This document shows positions 17,495 through 25,324 of a stretch of DNA of 64,000 nucleotides, in pieces (position 1 is the stretch's first letter; each line of letters starts with the position of its first letter). Made by a program: the position numbers and the translations under genes. The notes under the pieces were generated by a model that was given only the letters and a program-made list of their open reading frames with translations, searched no databases and was not told the DNA's origin. The stretch lies in NCBI RefSeq assembly GCF_037072025.1, contig NZ_JAXHDD010000002.1, positions 62,001-126,000 of the forward strand, read 5' to 3'. The stretch comes from Pseudogracilibacillus sp037072025 (GTDB lineage: Bacteria > Bacillota > Bacilli > Bacillales > Amphibacillaceae).

Positions 17495-17642
17495 TTATAA
17501 GTAACTACTTTTCGTCTTTGGGATACGTTGGAAGAGCTGTTCGTTATCTGCGTCTTCGTCGGCGCTTTCGTCTTCATCTGCGTTTTCATCACTGTCTTGA
17601 CCTTGATCAGTTCGCCACACCCCCATTTTCATTCATAGCGGT
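17495..17642 (-). pseudogene. Acidic C-terminal gene fragment
   Basis: A 48-codon minus-strand frame reads DQGQDSDENADEDESADEDA followed by DNEQLFQRIPKTKSSYL. The repeated Asp/Glu/Ala pattern and clean stop look like the tail of a lipoprotein or linker region. There is no ribosome-binding site, and a MITE-end remnant (17671-17685) lies just upstream. Weak call. Confidence 0.35.
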
Positions 17643-18107
17643 GTCTAATAAGACATGAGAGTTTTGAACACGCACTGGAATAATAAAACTCCCTCTTGGT
17701 GATAATTTTTAAATTAAACATTTCTACAAGCTAAATGGGAATAGCTTTTTACAAATTACAAAATGTATTGCTCCCTCCCTTCAATAGATTCATCAATAAA
17801 AGGCCTGTTTTTTATCTACAAATAATCTTGTTAATATTCGCAGTGACCTCTCTGCTTGTACTCTACTATAGCGAAAATAAAAATCGATACAATAACAGAA
17901 ATTATACAAATTTTTTAAAAATCATTACTAATTGTTACAGGAAAAATAATCCTATAGTCCCGCTATTCCTCCGCAAAGTAGTCGAGCATTTAATTATTTC
18001 ATATTTCAACATTTTCTGCTGTAAATAGATTGAAATTAATTTCACTATACGGTGTAATAAAGAAAGGATCTACGTAACCTAAAATATCTATTTGGAGAGA
18101 AAATACA
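17643..18107. other. Intergenic stretch before the two-component genes
   Basis: This 465-bp stretch holds only a MITE-end remnant at 17671-17685 (GTTTTGAACACGCAC). An ORF of 97 codons across 17735-18028 lacks a ribosome-binding site and recognisable protein features and was not accepted. The kinase promoter should lie near 18000-18090. Confidence 0.4.
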
Positions 18108-18941
18108 TTGACATATAAACAGTTAAAGTGGTTTATCCTTTTAATTCCAACTGTAACAGTAGGTTTGTGGGAATATGTAAGGCATGAATATTTACTGCCA
18201 TATATATCGATGGATTTAGGGAACTGGTTAACACCATTTATCGTACTTTTTGTTACATTAACGCTATTAACACGTTTTTTTACAAAATTAGAGCGAATGC
18301 AGGAACAATTAAGAACGGAACGTGCGGAAAAAGCAGTTTTGGAAGAAAGAGAACGAATAGCACATGATCTCCATGATGGGATGGCACAATCTTTATTTTT
18401 ATTATCCGTTAAAGTAAAGCAACTCGAAAAACTTGATGTGTCTGAAGTTGATAAACCTAAGTTAACATCATTAAATAAAAGTATTATCGATATTCATCAT
18501 TATGTACGGTCTGGATTGGAGAATTTAAGAAAGCCTCCTAGTAAACATGATTTACTTTGTGAAGAATTATTAAATAAACATATTAAAAAACTTGAAAATG
18601 AATCAAATATGGAAGTGAATACATTATACGAAATAAATAATGAAAAAATATCAAATAAAGAAAAGACGGAATTAGTAGCCTGTATTGGTGAATCTCTTGT
18701 TAATGTTCAAAAACATGCGAAGGCTACTAAGGTTATGATCGAAATAAAGATAACTGACAAAGAGCGTTATATCAAAATTAAAGATGATGGAATTGGTTTT
18801 AATGTAGAAAAAGTTCTTAAGGAAGACCACTACGGTATTAAAATGATGCAGGAACGTTGTGCTAAAATAAATTGGCAATTAAAAATAAAACGAAAAGAAG
18901 CAATGACGATCCTAACTTTTATGCCAAATAAAGGAGCCTGA
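18108..18941 (+). CDS. Sensor histidine kinase, NarX/NreB/LiaS class
   Basis: A 277-residue membrane kinase with two hydrophobic N-terminal segments (residues 8-24 and 40-60) and almost no extracellular loop. A short coiled coil follows, then the HisKA_3 phosphoacceptor motif ERIAHDLHDGMAQSL, and a HATPase domain with ESLVNVQKHAKA and DDGIGF. It lacks a PAS or GAF domain, so it may sense within the membrane. The TTG start follows GGAGAG. It is paired with the response regulator 5 bp downstream and faces the nos accessory genes, which may be its targets (inference from position). Confidence 0.9.
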   Translation: MTYKQLKWFILLIPTVTVGLWEYVRHEYLLPYISMDLGNWLTPFIVLFVTLTLLTRFFTKLERMQEQLRTERAEKAVLEERERIAHDLHDGMAQSLFLLSVKVKQLEKLDVSEVDKPKLTSLNKSIIDIHHYVRSGLENLRKPPSKHDLLCEELLNKHIKKLENESNMEVNTLYEINNEKISNKEKTELVACIGESLVNVQKHAKATKVMIEIKITDKERYIKIKDDGIGFNVEKVLKEDHYGIKMMQERCAKINWQLKIKRKEAMTILTFMPNKGA

Positions 18942-18946
18942 TATAA

Positions 18947-19600
18947 ATGGAAAGCCACGTTAGAATAATGATTGTGGATGATCATCCAATGGCAAGAGAA
19001 GGAATGAAGGACATATTGAATGAAGAAAAAACATTCAATATTGTAGGAGAGGCAACGACTGGAAAAGAAGCAGTAGAACAAACCGAAGCGTTAATGCCGG
19101 ATTTAATTTTAATGGATATTAATTTACCCGATCTTAACGGAATGGAAGCAACTAGATTAATAAAAAGTAAATATCCATATGTAAAAATTGTCATGGTGAC
19201 AGTTTCCGATGATATTGTTGATTTGTTTGAGTCGATAAAGAACGGTGCACAAGGATATTTACTAAAACACGTGGAGCATGATTCGTGGATTCCTTATTTA
19301 AAAGCGATCATGAATGATGATGTTCAGATAGATAAGCCGATTGCAAAACAGATATTACAAGAGTTTTCCAACCACCATTTGATAGCAGAGAATAAAAGAG
19401 ATAGCCTATCAACACGTGAACGAGAGATACTAACATTGGTTGCTAATGGGTTGACCAACAAAGAAATATCGTTTCGATTAGAAATTTCGGAGTATACGGT
19501 TAAAAATCATTTGAAAAATTTATTCCAAAAATTACACCTAAATAACCGTGTACAATTAGCCAAATATGCTTATGAACACGGCTACTTAAGGGACTCTTAG
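18947..19600 (+). CDS. NarL/LuxR-family response regulator
   Basis: A 217-residue protein. The receiver domain has DDHPMAREG, the phospho-acceptor Asp in ILMDINLPDLNG and the conserved Lys in LLKHV. A C-terminal LuxR HTH follows (LSTREREILTLVANGLTNKE, then VKNHLKNLFQKL). It is the partner of the kinase at 18108. Its 3' end overlaps the 3' end of nosF on the other strand by 15 bp, so the transcripts converge. Confidence 0.92.
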   Translation: MESHVRIMIVDDHPMAREGMKDILNEEKTFNIVGEATTGKEAVEQTEALMPDLILMDINLPDLNGMEATRLIKSKYPYVKIVMVTVSDDIVDLFESIKNGAQGYLLKHVEHDSWIPYLKAIMNDDVQIDKPIAKQILQEFSNHHLIAENKRDSLSTREREILTLVANGLTNKEISFRLEISEYTVKNHLKNLFQKLHLNNRVQLAKYAYEHGYLRDS

Positions 19601-20323
19601 ATTTTCTTCTATTGCATTAAAATAGAGTCGCTGAAATGTTTCATATAAACCAAGATCACTGTAATCATGGATAGACCCATTACTAATGACTTCACCATTA
19701 CTTAAAAATATCACTTCATCGGCAATTTTCTCTGCGACATGAAGGTCATGGGTAGCAAAAACAATTGTTTGTCCGGCCTCTTTAGCTTCTACCATAAGAT
19801 TAGAAAATTCATTTATCCAGTATGGGTCTAATCCATTAGTCGGCTCATCTAACATTAAAATTTTTGGATGAGCTAAAAGCGCTTGAGCGAGTAAGAGCCG
19901 TTGTTTCATCCCTTTTGAAAACGTACCTACTTTTTCTTTTTGTTTATCGAGTAAGCCGACTGTTTCTAACATTTCACTTGTCCTTACATCATTTATGTTT
20001 TTCAGTTTTGCATAGAAGCGAATCGTTTCTTTTGCAGTAATCGATTTTTGGAATCGAAAGTCATCAGGCATATAACCGAGTTCATTTGAAAAGTGTTTTT
20101 TATGTTTATGTTGCTTTAGTCCATTAATCGTTACCGTACCAGTCGTTGGTTTAACTAGACCAATAATTAATCGGATTAACGTACTTTTTCCAGCACCGTT
20201 ACCTCCACATAATGCAAGGATTTTTCCCTTTGTTAATTGATAAGTCAAAGGTGCAAGTAATTGTTTTTTCCGTACACTTTTTGAAAGATTATTAAGTGCA
20301 ATTGCAACATCATTTTGCTTCAA
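19586..20323 (-). CDS. nosF: ABC transporter ATPase NosF
   Basis: A 245-residue ABC ATPase with Walker A GGNGAGKST, signature FSKGMKQR and Walker B ILMLDEPTNGLDP. TTG at 20323, after AGGGGAG, is the natural start; it overlaps the end of the permease gene by 14 bp, indicating translational coupling. NosF with NosY forms the ABC complex that acts with NosD in maturation of the copper centre of nitrous oxide reductase, probably moving a sulfur species. Assignment as NosF rests on the neighbouring nosD, nosL and nosY genes. Confidence 0.82.
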   Translation of the reverse strand: MKQNDVAIALNNLSKSVRKKQLLAPLTYQLTKGKILALCGGNGAGKSTLIRLIIGLVKPTTGTVTINGLKQHKHKKHFSNELGYMPDDFRFQKSITAKETIRFYAKLKNINDVRTSEMLETVGLLDKQKEKVGTFSKGMKQRLLLAQALLAHPKILMLDEPTNGLDPYWINEFSNLMVEAKEAGQTIVFATHDLHVAEKIADEVIFLSNGEVISNGSIHDYSDLGLYETFQRLYFNAIEENLRVP

Positions 20324-21146
20324 GTTTATCTCCCCTATTCCAAATAAATCCACCAATAAAAACTGCTGCAAGAATCCAGCAAATAAAAATGCTAAAGAAA
20401 ATAACTAATCCATAGTCACTCGTTGCCCAAGTGATCCACATATCATAATCAGCACCAAATGCAGAGCCTGCTCCTAACCTCATAATCGAAAAAACACGTA
20501 CAAACTCAGCTGGATTAAAAATTGTCAGCACTTGTAATGTTGGTTGGATAAGTTTATAGGATGGCAAATGGCTCAGGGTTCCAATAATTAATAACGGCCA
20601 GATAATAATCGTTATAAACCATACACCGATACCAATGATAAGTGTTTGCCAACGATTTTTTGCAAATGAGCCGATTAATAAAGCGATACTTAAATAAACA
20701 AGTGCTAATATAGCAGAAAATATCCAAAAGAATAGTAGGCTTGAAAGTCTAAGGGCTTGGTTAAATATTACTGTAATGATACCAGCGAGTCCGAAACTGA
20801 AAAAGAGCATTGTTAATAAAATGACCGCAAGTCCAATCCATTTTCCCCATAAAAAACTATAGGTAGATAGTGGATAAGTGGAAAGCAATTCCCAGTGCCC
20901 ATCCTCTTTTTCTACTGCTACGGAAAAACCGCCTAACAAGAGGGTAATGAGCGGTAATAAATATAAAATCATATTTATTACCGTTCCAGTCATATCTGTG
21001 TACATTAAAGACGTTGCGACACCGGAATGTAACAGTAATATACCAATGGTAAATATAGATAACAAAATTAAAAATGAATAGGTCCAAGAGTTTCTAAAAC
21101 CTAATTTAATTTCCCTTTGAGCTACGGTTAAGCTACGCAACGTCAC
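20310..21146 (-). CDS. nosY: ABC transporter permease NosY
   Basis: A 278-residue ABC-2 type permease with six hydrophobic segments. It shows the NosY-like EKEDGHWELLSTYPLS coupling stretch after helix 2 and GKWIGL. It partners the ATPase encoded by the overlapping downstream gene. The GTG start follows AAGGA. It lies 18 bp after nosL in a D-L-Y-F order. Confidence 0.82.
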   Translation of the reverse strand: MTLRSLTVAQREIKLGFRNSWTYSFLILLSIFTIGILLLHSGVATSLMYTDMTGTVINMILYLLPLITLLLGGFSVAVEKEDGHWELLSTYPLSTYSFLWGKWIGLAVILLTMLFFSFGLAGIITVIFNQALRLSSLLFFWIFSAILALVYLSIALLIGSFAKNRWQTLIIGIGVWFITIIIWPLLIIGTLSHLPSYKLIQPTLQVLTIFNPAEFVRVFSIMRLGAGSAFGADYDMWITWATSDYGLVIFFSIFICWILAAVFIGGFIWNRGDKLEAK

Positions 21147-21164
21147 ATCATTCCTTACTTAGTA

Positions 21165-21749
21165 TTATTCCTCCGTGTGTTCATCATGGTCTTCATGATC
21201 TTCGTGTTCCCCATGATCCATCGATTCTTTATTCATTTTCCATTGGTGATTAGCAAGAGCATCTGCATCTAAAATTTCACCTATTCCTTCATCCTCGTTA
21301 AAAGCTTCTGCATCTGCTTTTTCCTTAAATGAAATGACACCATACGCCATTGGGGTTACAATTTCCTCATCATAGACAAATGTGGCTTCTTTTAGCTGTA
21401 TCCATTCTTCAGTGTTGAAATCACGGACAAATTCAGCTCCAATATCATCTTCTCCATTCTCTTCTTTCCACTGATATAGACAGCCTAAATCATCAAATTT
21501 TAAAGCTTTGTCATTCGTTAAAATAATTTGAGTTGCATGTTCATTCTGTGGAACTGCCATTGCACATACTTCACAAACGTCTGTATCATGAATGTCTTCC
21601 GGTTCGTATGCTAACTCTTCCGTTTCTGTTATATCGGCATTTGCGTCATCCGAGTTCTTCGTAGTATTATTATTTGTTTCCTTTCCACATGCTGCTAAAA
21701 CAATGGTGAAGATTGCCAAAACGATAAACATAAAGTTACATTTTTTCAT
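21165..21749 (-). CDS. nosL: Copper-binding lipoprotein NosL
   Basis: The protein has 194 residues. A lipoprotein signal peptide ends in LAAC with lipidated Cys21, then come an acidic linker and the NosL domain with its Cu(I) ligands in CEVCAM (Cys59, Cys62, Met64) and KFDDLGCLYQW. An unusual His/Asp/Glu-rich tail (HGEHEDHEDHDEHTEE) adds a likely metal-binding end. NosL delivers Cu(I) to NosZ or, in organisms lacking NosZ, perhaps to other extracellular cuproenzymes. Its first codon overlaps the nosD stop. Confidence 0.9.
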   Translation of the reverse strand: MKKCNFMFIVLAIFTIVLAACGKETNNNTTKNSDDANADITETEELAYEPEDIHDTDVCEVCAMAVPQNEHATQIILTNDKALKFDDLGCLYQWKEENGEDDIGAEFVRDFNTEEWIQLKEATFVYDEEIVTPMAYGVISFKEKADAEAFNEDEGIGEILDADALANHQWKMNKESMDHGEHEDHEDHDEHTEE

Positions 21750-23053
21750 TGTTTTCTTGCCCCCATTAAAATAATCGTTATACTCATACCTAATAAAATT
21801 GAACTACATAATAAAACTGCTTCTTGATTCCCCGTACCTGTTGAAGCTACGGCTAAAGGGTTTTCCATCAGTGGAGATAAATCGACCAGACGCTCATCAA
21901 CAGGTGTGTGTAATAATTGTTCGAGAAATAACATGCCAGGTGAATAAAATAATAAACGATAAGGTGGATATTCATTTGTTAAGTGAAGGTAAAATGGATC
22001 AATCTCATAGGTCAAATTACTAATTTTGTCACCAGTTGCATCTAATCCAAAATGGTCTCCCCAATAATTTTGATTCGTATTATTATTAGCGCTTTCTTCA
22101 GCTTGTCCTTGAACGACATTCGCTGTAAAAGCATTGCGGGTGATCGTATTGTTTTCTGCTCGTTTAAATTGAATGCCAATAAAATTACTCTGTATATTAT
22201 TAGATGATAAGTAGTTATGATTGGAGTCTTCAATGAATATTCCAATACGATTATGCGCTATTTCATTTTGAGTAATAGTTGCATTGTTAACATCGAATAA
22301 ATACAGCCCTAAGGATTGAACATTCGTTTGATTGTATTTAATGATGTTACTATTGACTTTTGTCCCATTTGTTCCCATAACCATCATGCCACTAATATTT
22401 TCATACGACTCATTTTGTTCCAACGATGTGTTTTCTGTAAACATCAAGTGGTATCCATATCGTGAATGTGATACATAATTATTGTAAATTGATGTTTGAT
22501 TACTACTTTCAATATAAATACCATCCTGAACATCTGTGATATGGGTGTTATGAATGGAATTATTATCTGATTTCCAGACATCAATCCCATGCTGACGGTT
22601 AGGTAACGGTATCTCCTTTTTCCCATTGATCGTTATTTCAGATAATTCATTGTTATCTGCTTGATCTAATCGAATACCATAACTGTTTGTATCAATCTGC
22701 AGATTTTTCAATGCACTATCTGTTCCTTGGATTAAAATTGCTGGTGAATCATTTTCGATAGTTTGATATTGTAAAGTTATGTTCTCCAAGACGATGTTGC
22801 TAGCCTGGATTGAAATTATTGGTTGTTGTGAGTTATTTTGTATGATGACGCCTTTTTCCCCAATAAGATGTATCGGTTTATCAATAGTAATATTTTCTAT
22901 ATAAATTCCTGCATCTAATTGAATCTTGTCACCAGGATTTGCTTCATTAATTTGTTGCTGAATGGTTGTAGCCTCAGCTTTAAAACTGATTGGAAATACA
23001 AAGAACAATAACAAACTATAACATAAAATAATGGGAACCCCTCGAATGTACAT
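21746..23053 (-). CDS. nosD: NosD, periplasmic/extracellular beta-helix maturation protein
   Basis: The protein has 435 residues: signal peptide (to about residue 28), a right-handed beta-helix built of CASH repeats with recurring N/GI-type turns (residues 35-340), and a C-terminal hydrophobic segment (about 412-430) that tethers it outside the cell. NosD works with the NosFY ABC transporter in building the CuZ [4Cu-2S] site. ATG at 23053 abuts the GGGGGAG ribosome-binding site; the in-frame ATT six nt later is better spaced, so the start is uncertain. No nosZ is in the window. Confidence 0.88.
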   Translation of the reverse strand: MYIRGVPIILCYSLLLFFVFPISFKAEATTIQQQINEANPGDKIQLDAGIYIENITIDKPIHLIGEKGVIIQNNSQQPIISIQASNIVLENITLQYQTIENDSPAILIQGTDSALKNLQIDTNSYGIRLDQADNNELSEITINGKKEIPLPNRQHGIDVWKSDNNSIHNTHITDVQDGIYIESSNQTSIYNNYVSHSRYGYHLMFTENTSLEQNESYENISGMMVMGTNGTKVNSNIIKYNQTNVQSLGLYLFDVNNATITQNEIAHNRIGIFIEDSNHNYLSSNNIQSNFIGIQFKRAENNTITRNAFTANVVQGQAEESANNNTNQNYWGDHFGLDATGDKISNLTYEIDPFYLHLTNEYPPYRLLFYSPGMLFLEQLLHTPVDERLVDLSPLMENPLAVASTGTGNQEAVLLCSSILLGMSITIILMGARKQ

Positions 23054-23180
23054 CTCCCCCTTTCTCGAACGTGTATGATCAGCTTACATATAAGAATATC
23101 ACGTGATGTTTTTTTCCATATGACTCTTAAGAGCTATAAAAAAGTCATATTTAGTAACGAACTGTGACGTTATGGTGAAC

Positions 23181-23199
23181 TTTGTTAAGTTTTAACAAA
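23181..23199. promoter_or_regulatory. Inverted repeat upstream of nosD
   Basis: TTTGTTAA and TTAACAAA form an 8-bp dyad about 130 bp before nosD, between the YtkA-like gene terminator and nosD. It may be an operator for the two-component response regulator or the DeoR/NosL-like regulator; the binding protein is unknown. Confidence 0.4.
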
Positions 23200-23212
23200 C
23201 GACTTATGTAAT

Positions 23213-23246
23213 AAAAAAAGCGAAAACCTAATTTGGTTATCGCTTT
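23213..23246 (-). terminator. Terminator between the YtkA-like gene and nosD
   Basis: AAAGCGAAAACC pairs with GGTTATCGCTTT; on the minus strand a T-run follows. It separates the regulator-SCO-YtkA unit from the nosDLYF unit. Confidence 0.75.
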
Positions 23247-23269
23247 ACCCTCTATTGATTAATTAAATT

Positions 23270-23668
23270 TTATTGTTCTCCGCCTTCTCCAACTGTAACT
23301 TCTTTTTTAGGCATTGTGTGCAGATGTTGAGCATCTGTATGTGCATACATTTCAAATACTCCTTCATGTTCAAATGTATATTCTGCAGTATATGTTCCAT
23401 CACCATTATTTTCAGCTTCGAGCATATCACTGTTATCTTCATCGCCAGATTCCCAAACTTCAAAGTTAACTTCTGCATCTGTTTCTATATCGTCCCCGTA
23501 CATAACCTCTGCTTTTAGTTCTACTGTCTCCCCAACCTCTATTGACTCAGGTACAATAAAATCGACCTCGAGTGGAAGTACTTCATCCGTTTCTTCCTTG
23601 TTTCCCCCACATGCAGTTAGAATGGTAAGCACCAAAACAGTGAAGATTAAAAAAGTGAATCTTTTCAT
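23270..23668 (-). CDS. YtkA/FixH-like lipoprotein
   Basis: A 132-residue protein starting at ATG 23668, 8 nt after AGGAG. A lipoprotein signal peptide ends in LTAC. The rest is one beta-sandwich domain of the YtkA/FixH-like type (VDFIVPESIEVGETVELKAE, and GDGTYTAEYTFEHEGVFEMY) with a His/Met end (TDAQHLHTMPKKEV) that could bind copper. Such proteins are common beside SCO and cytochrome oxidase assembly genes. It follows SCO by 31 bp. Confidence 0.8.
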   Translation of the reverse strand: MKRFTFLIFTVLVLTILTACGGNKEETDEVLPLEVDFIVPESIEVGETVELKAEVMYGDDIETDAEVNFEVWESGDEDNSDMLEAENNGDGTYTAEYTFEHEGVFEMYAHTDAQHLHTMPKKEVTVGEGGEQ

Positions 23669-23699
23669 GTAAAACACTCCTATGATATAATTTTATAAC

Positions 23700-24293
23700 T
23701 TATAAAAGTCCTTTCTTTTCGAGCTTATTAATATCGGTTAAAATTTCATCAATACTCTCCGCTTTAATTCCATCATACCCTTTGATAACTTCCCCTTCTG
23801 GATTTACTAAGAAGAAGCGGGTATCGTGCATTACTTGATCATCCCCATATTCTGGCTCTTTTAAAAATGCACGAAATGATTTAATGGATAACTCTTTAAT
23901 AGTTTTCATATCATATCCTGTTAAAAAGCTCCATGTATTAAAATTTGCATCATATTGTTCCCCATATTCTTTTAAAACTTCAGGAGTATCGAAATCTGGA
24001 TCAACACTGAAAGAAACAAATTGTATACTTACATCTTGCTCTTCCAGTTCTTGTTGTAATTTGGATAGATTACTTGTCATTGGTAAACAGACTGTTTCAC
24101 AATTTGTGAAAATGAAGTCTGCGATCCACCACTCTCCATGTAAGTCATCTAAACTTAGTGTTTCATTATCTTGAGTTGTGAAAGAAAAATCAGCAACGTT
24201 TTCTGACATATTTGTGTCAATTGGAGGTTTATTACAAGCATTCAAAAACTGTATGATTATTGCCATTCCAATTAACAAATGCCATTTCTTCAT
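23700..24293 (-). CDS. SCO1/SenC-type copper chaperone lipoprotein
   Basis: The protein has 197 residues from ATG 24293 after CGAGGAGG. A lipoprotein signal ends in LNAC, followed by a thioredoxin-fold SCO domain with the copper-binding pair in NCETVCLPM and the distal His in MHDTRFFLV. SCO proteins insert copper into the CuA site of cytochrome c oxidase, and NosZ also has a CuA site. It lies between the DeoR/NosL-like regulator (30 bp upstream) and the YtkA-like gene. Confidence 0.9.
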   Translation of the reverse strand: MKKWHLLIGMAIIIQFLNACNKPPIDTNMSENVADFSFTTQDNETLSLDDLHGEWWIADFIFTNCETVCLPMTSNLSKLQQELEEQDVSIQFVSFSVDPDFDTPEVLKEYGEQYDANFNTWSFLTGYDMKTIKELSIKSFRAFLKEPEYGDDQVMHDTRFFLVNPEGEVIKGYDGIKAESIDEILTDINKLEKKGLL

Positions 24294-24323
24294 GTCATTC
24301 CTCCTCGTAAACAATCAAAAAGT

Positions 24324-24896
24324 CTATTCATGGCAATGAGGAGCCCCTTTCATTTTTTGAAAGATAACCTCTTTTGCTTCCTCAAAAGTGTAAATATGTC
24401 CACCAAATCCTTTTACAAACTTTTCAGCATGTTCCTTCCATTCAAAAGTTATGACTTGGGGTTGGCAGCATCCAATGTCTATCGATGTATCCATAACGAA
24501 AAAGGCTAAATGTGCACTAATCGTTGTTTGCTTGAGGAAATCGGCACAAATTGCTTGAATTACTTCTTGTTCAATCTGTTTATGGCGTAATAGTCCACAG
24601 TGAGCACAACATGCAACTTCCATTTTATCATTAGACAAAATTAACCTGTAAGCAATTTTTTCTTGAGTGGGTCGGCTGCAATATACACACATGTCATTAG
24701 CTTGAGAGTGGATTGACTTTGCTAAAGAAACTCCTCCGAAAGTTTTAATAACTATTCCCTCTTCTACTAGCGTTTTTAAGTCACGGTGAATCGTCATTTC
24801 TGATACTCCAAGTTCTTTACTTAAATCTGTTATTTTAACATTTTTCTTTATTTGAATAATTTCTCTTATTCGGTGGAGACGCTCTATAGGTAGCAT
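24324..24896 (-). CDS. DeoR-type regulator with Cys-rich NosL-like domain (probable copper sensor)
   Basis: A 190-residue protein. Residues 1-55 are a DeoR-family winged HTH (RIREIIQIKKNVKITDLSKE, VSEMTIHRDLKTL). The remainder replaces the sugar-phosphate-binding DeoR domain with a Cys-rich domain: C70xxC73, CC96-97xxC100, C117, CC143-144 and C188. Its order of features follows NosL: CxxC, then a stretch LILSNDKMEVACCAHCGLL like the KFDDLGCL strand of NosL, then AFFVMDTS, and a closing FVKGFGGHIYTFEEA. I infer a Cu(I)-responsive repressor or activator of the adjacent SCO, YtkA-like and nos genes. A zinc- or redox-sensing role is the alternative. Confidence 0.75.
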   Translation of the reverse strand: MLPIERLHRIREIIQIKKNVKITDLSKELGVSEMTIHRDLKTLVEEGIVIKTFGGVSLAKSIHSQANDMCVYCSRPTQEKIAYRLILSNDKMEVACCAHCGLLRHKQIEQEVIQAICADFLKQTTISAHLAFFVMDTSIDIGCCQPQVITFEWKEHAEKFVKGFGGHIYTFEEAKEVIFQKMKGAPHCHE

Positions 24897-25057
24897 GCAT
24901 ACTCCTCCCCTCGTGAAAGTAGCTTAGACAATAACAACTTAACACATACATTAACATATTTTCACAAATACTTCTCAAAGTAAGCGTGAATTATCTGTGA
25001 AAAAAGTGTGACAGTTATTATTATGGAATGCGTGCATTTATTTAGAAATGAATAAAA

Positions 25058-25211
25058 GAGGATGTTCAAAAAGTCCGGTAAAAATGACACTGCGAATTTC
25101 GCACGAATGCTTGTTTCTCCGCTACTCATGTATCTAAATGCATACATTCTGCTGCTCGAAACTGCGCCGCCTCGGACTTCTTGGTCCTTTTTATCCTTTT
25201 TGAACACGCAC
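25058..25211 (-). mobile_element. MITE-like element, copy 2
   Basis: A 154-bp copy in reverse orientation (GAGGATGTTCAAAAAGTCCGG ... GAACACGCAC). It is flanked by TAAAA on both sides (25053-25057, 25212-25216), a perfect 5-bp target duplication. It occupies most of the 24897-25324 gap. The 81-codon ORF that covers it is an artefact of the repeat. Confidence 0.85.
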
Positions 25212-25324
25212 TAAAATAGGATTTGAAATTTCTCATTAAAAATGATATTATTTTACGTTGGTTGAATAATTATTATGTTTTATGAATAATTATTTTTCCT
25301 TTGAATTTTTAGGAGTTGAATCAA

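Noticed and set aside
17735..18028. 97-codon ORF before the histidine kinase gene
   Set aside because: It has no ribosome-binding site and reads as low-complexity AT-rich text; not counted as a gene.
24962..25207. 81-codon ORF on the minus strand
   Set aside because: It is the reading frame created by MITE copy 2 (25058-25211); similar frames appear in the other copies with no conserved start or ribosome-binding site.
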